The translations under genes and the position numbers were made by a program. Under the pieces are notes generated by a model, which had not been told where the DNA came from, made no database searches, and saw only the letters and a list, made by a program, of their open reading frames with translations. A DNA stretch of 5,333 nt from Chloroflexota bacterium (GTDB taxonomy: Bacteria; Chloroflexota; Limnocylindria; Limnocylindrales; CSP1-4). The stretch lies in assembly GCA_021785115.1 (NCBI GenBank), contig JAJYGO010000189.1, forward strand, positions 1-5,333, in the 5' to 3' direction. Positions 5,082 through 5,333 of this stretch are shown here, one piece after another (within the stretch, counting starts at the first letter, position 1; the number at the start of each line of letters is the position of its first letter).

Positions 5082-5333
5082 TTAGAAGACGCCGAATGCC
5101 TTGAAGGCGTCCGTCGCGCTGGATCCCGCGTCGATCGCCCTGTGCACCTCGCCCTCGGCGCGCGCCTTCGCGATCGCGCGCTCCACGACCTCGTCTTCGA
5201 CGGACCATGGCACGATGAGGACGCCGTCGCGGTCGCCCACGACGAGATCGCCGGGCGTCACGTCCACGCCCTCGATGTCGATCGGCGCGCGGTACCTGAC
5301 GATGACCGAGCGCACCGCGGCGTCCTGCGCGTA
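5082..5333 (-). CDS. RraA-family protein (HMG/CHA aldolase-like), 5'-truncated by window edge
   Basis: The last 83 residues are visible, ending in TAA at 5082-5084; the frame is open to the window edge, so the GTG at 5315 is internal. PIDIEGVDVTPGDLVVGDRDGVLIVP (shown here in part as TPGDLVVGDRDGVLIVP, residues 26-42) is the signature of the RraA fold. It precedes a long helix (VEDEVVERAIAKARAE) and the tail SATDAFKAFGVF, both usual in the family. Members include 4-hydroxy-4-methyl-2-oxoglutarate and 4-carboxy-4-hydroxy-2-oxoadipate aldolases, sugar-acid pathway enzymes, and the RNase E regulator RraA. The active-site Arg-Asp region lies outside the window, so activity cannot be judged. Position upstream of eda and kdgK in one orientation suggests a metabolic role on a keto acid in the same pathway rather than RNase E control. 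Confidence 0.85.
   Translation of the reverse strand, partial: YAQDAAVRSVIVRYRAPIDIEGVDVTPGDLVVGDRDGVLIVPWSVEDEVVERAIAKARAEGEVHRAIDAGSSATDAFKAFGVF

Noticed and set aside
4364..5104. A 246-codon forward frame opposite the aldolase gene
   Set aside because: It is rich in Arg, Gly and His with no domain pattern, and lies antisense to a clear Eda-family gene.

Overview
This is a GC-rich bacterial window with strong G/C preference at third codon positions. No gene identifies the organism. A high-GC soil-type lineage (Acidobacteriota, Chloroflexota or Actinomycetota-like) would fit, but that is a guess. There is no rRNA, tRNA, CRISPR array, transposase or integrase.

Layout: (1) Bases 1-336 hold the C-terminal two thirds of a MarR-family regulator, cut by the window edge. 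(2) Bases 337-1117 hold no convincing full gene, only coding-looking scraps, including a fragment that runs into a 35-codon ORF through an ATGA junction. (3) Bases 1118-2794 are an apparently intact type IV toxin-antitoxin module. A winged-helix AbiEi-type antitoxin overlaps an AbiEii-type nucleotidyltransferase toxin by ATGA. A long imperfect inverted repeat sits just upstream of the antitoxin start and is a good operator candidate. (4) Bases 2795-2888 contain two alternative inverted repeats, possibly the transcript end. (5) Bases 2892 to about 3200 encode the N-terminus of a SIR2-domain protein with its GAGIS nucleotide-binding motif. The rest of the domain is missing, so it looks like a truncated defence gene. 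(6) On the minus strand, from 5333 down to 3399, lies a compact sugar-acid operon: an RraA-family protein (partial), a KDPG/KDG-type aldolase, and a 2-keto-3-deoxygluconate kinase.

The minus-strand operon fits catabolism of a hexuronate or sugar acid through 2-keto-3-deoxygluconate (KDG). The kinase makes KDPG, the aldolase cleaves it to pyruvate and glyceraldehyde-3-phosphate, and the RraA-like protein may handle a related keto acid. The AbiE pair and the SIR2 remnant look like a small, partly decayed defence island between the MarR gene and the catabolic operon. The most notable items are the AbiE operator candidate, the truncated SIR2 gene beside AbiE, and the gene scraps upstream of the island. 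I do not see clear evidence of an entirely new system.
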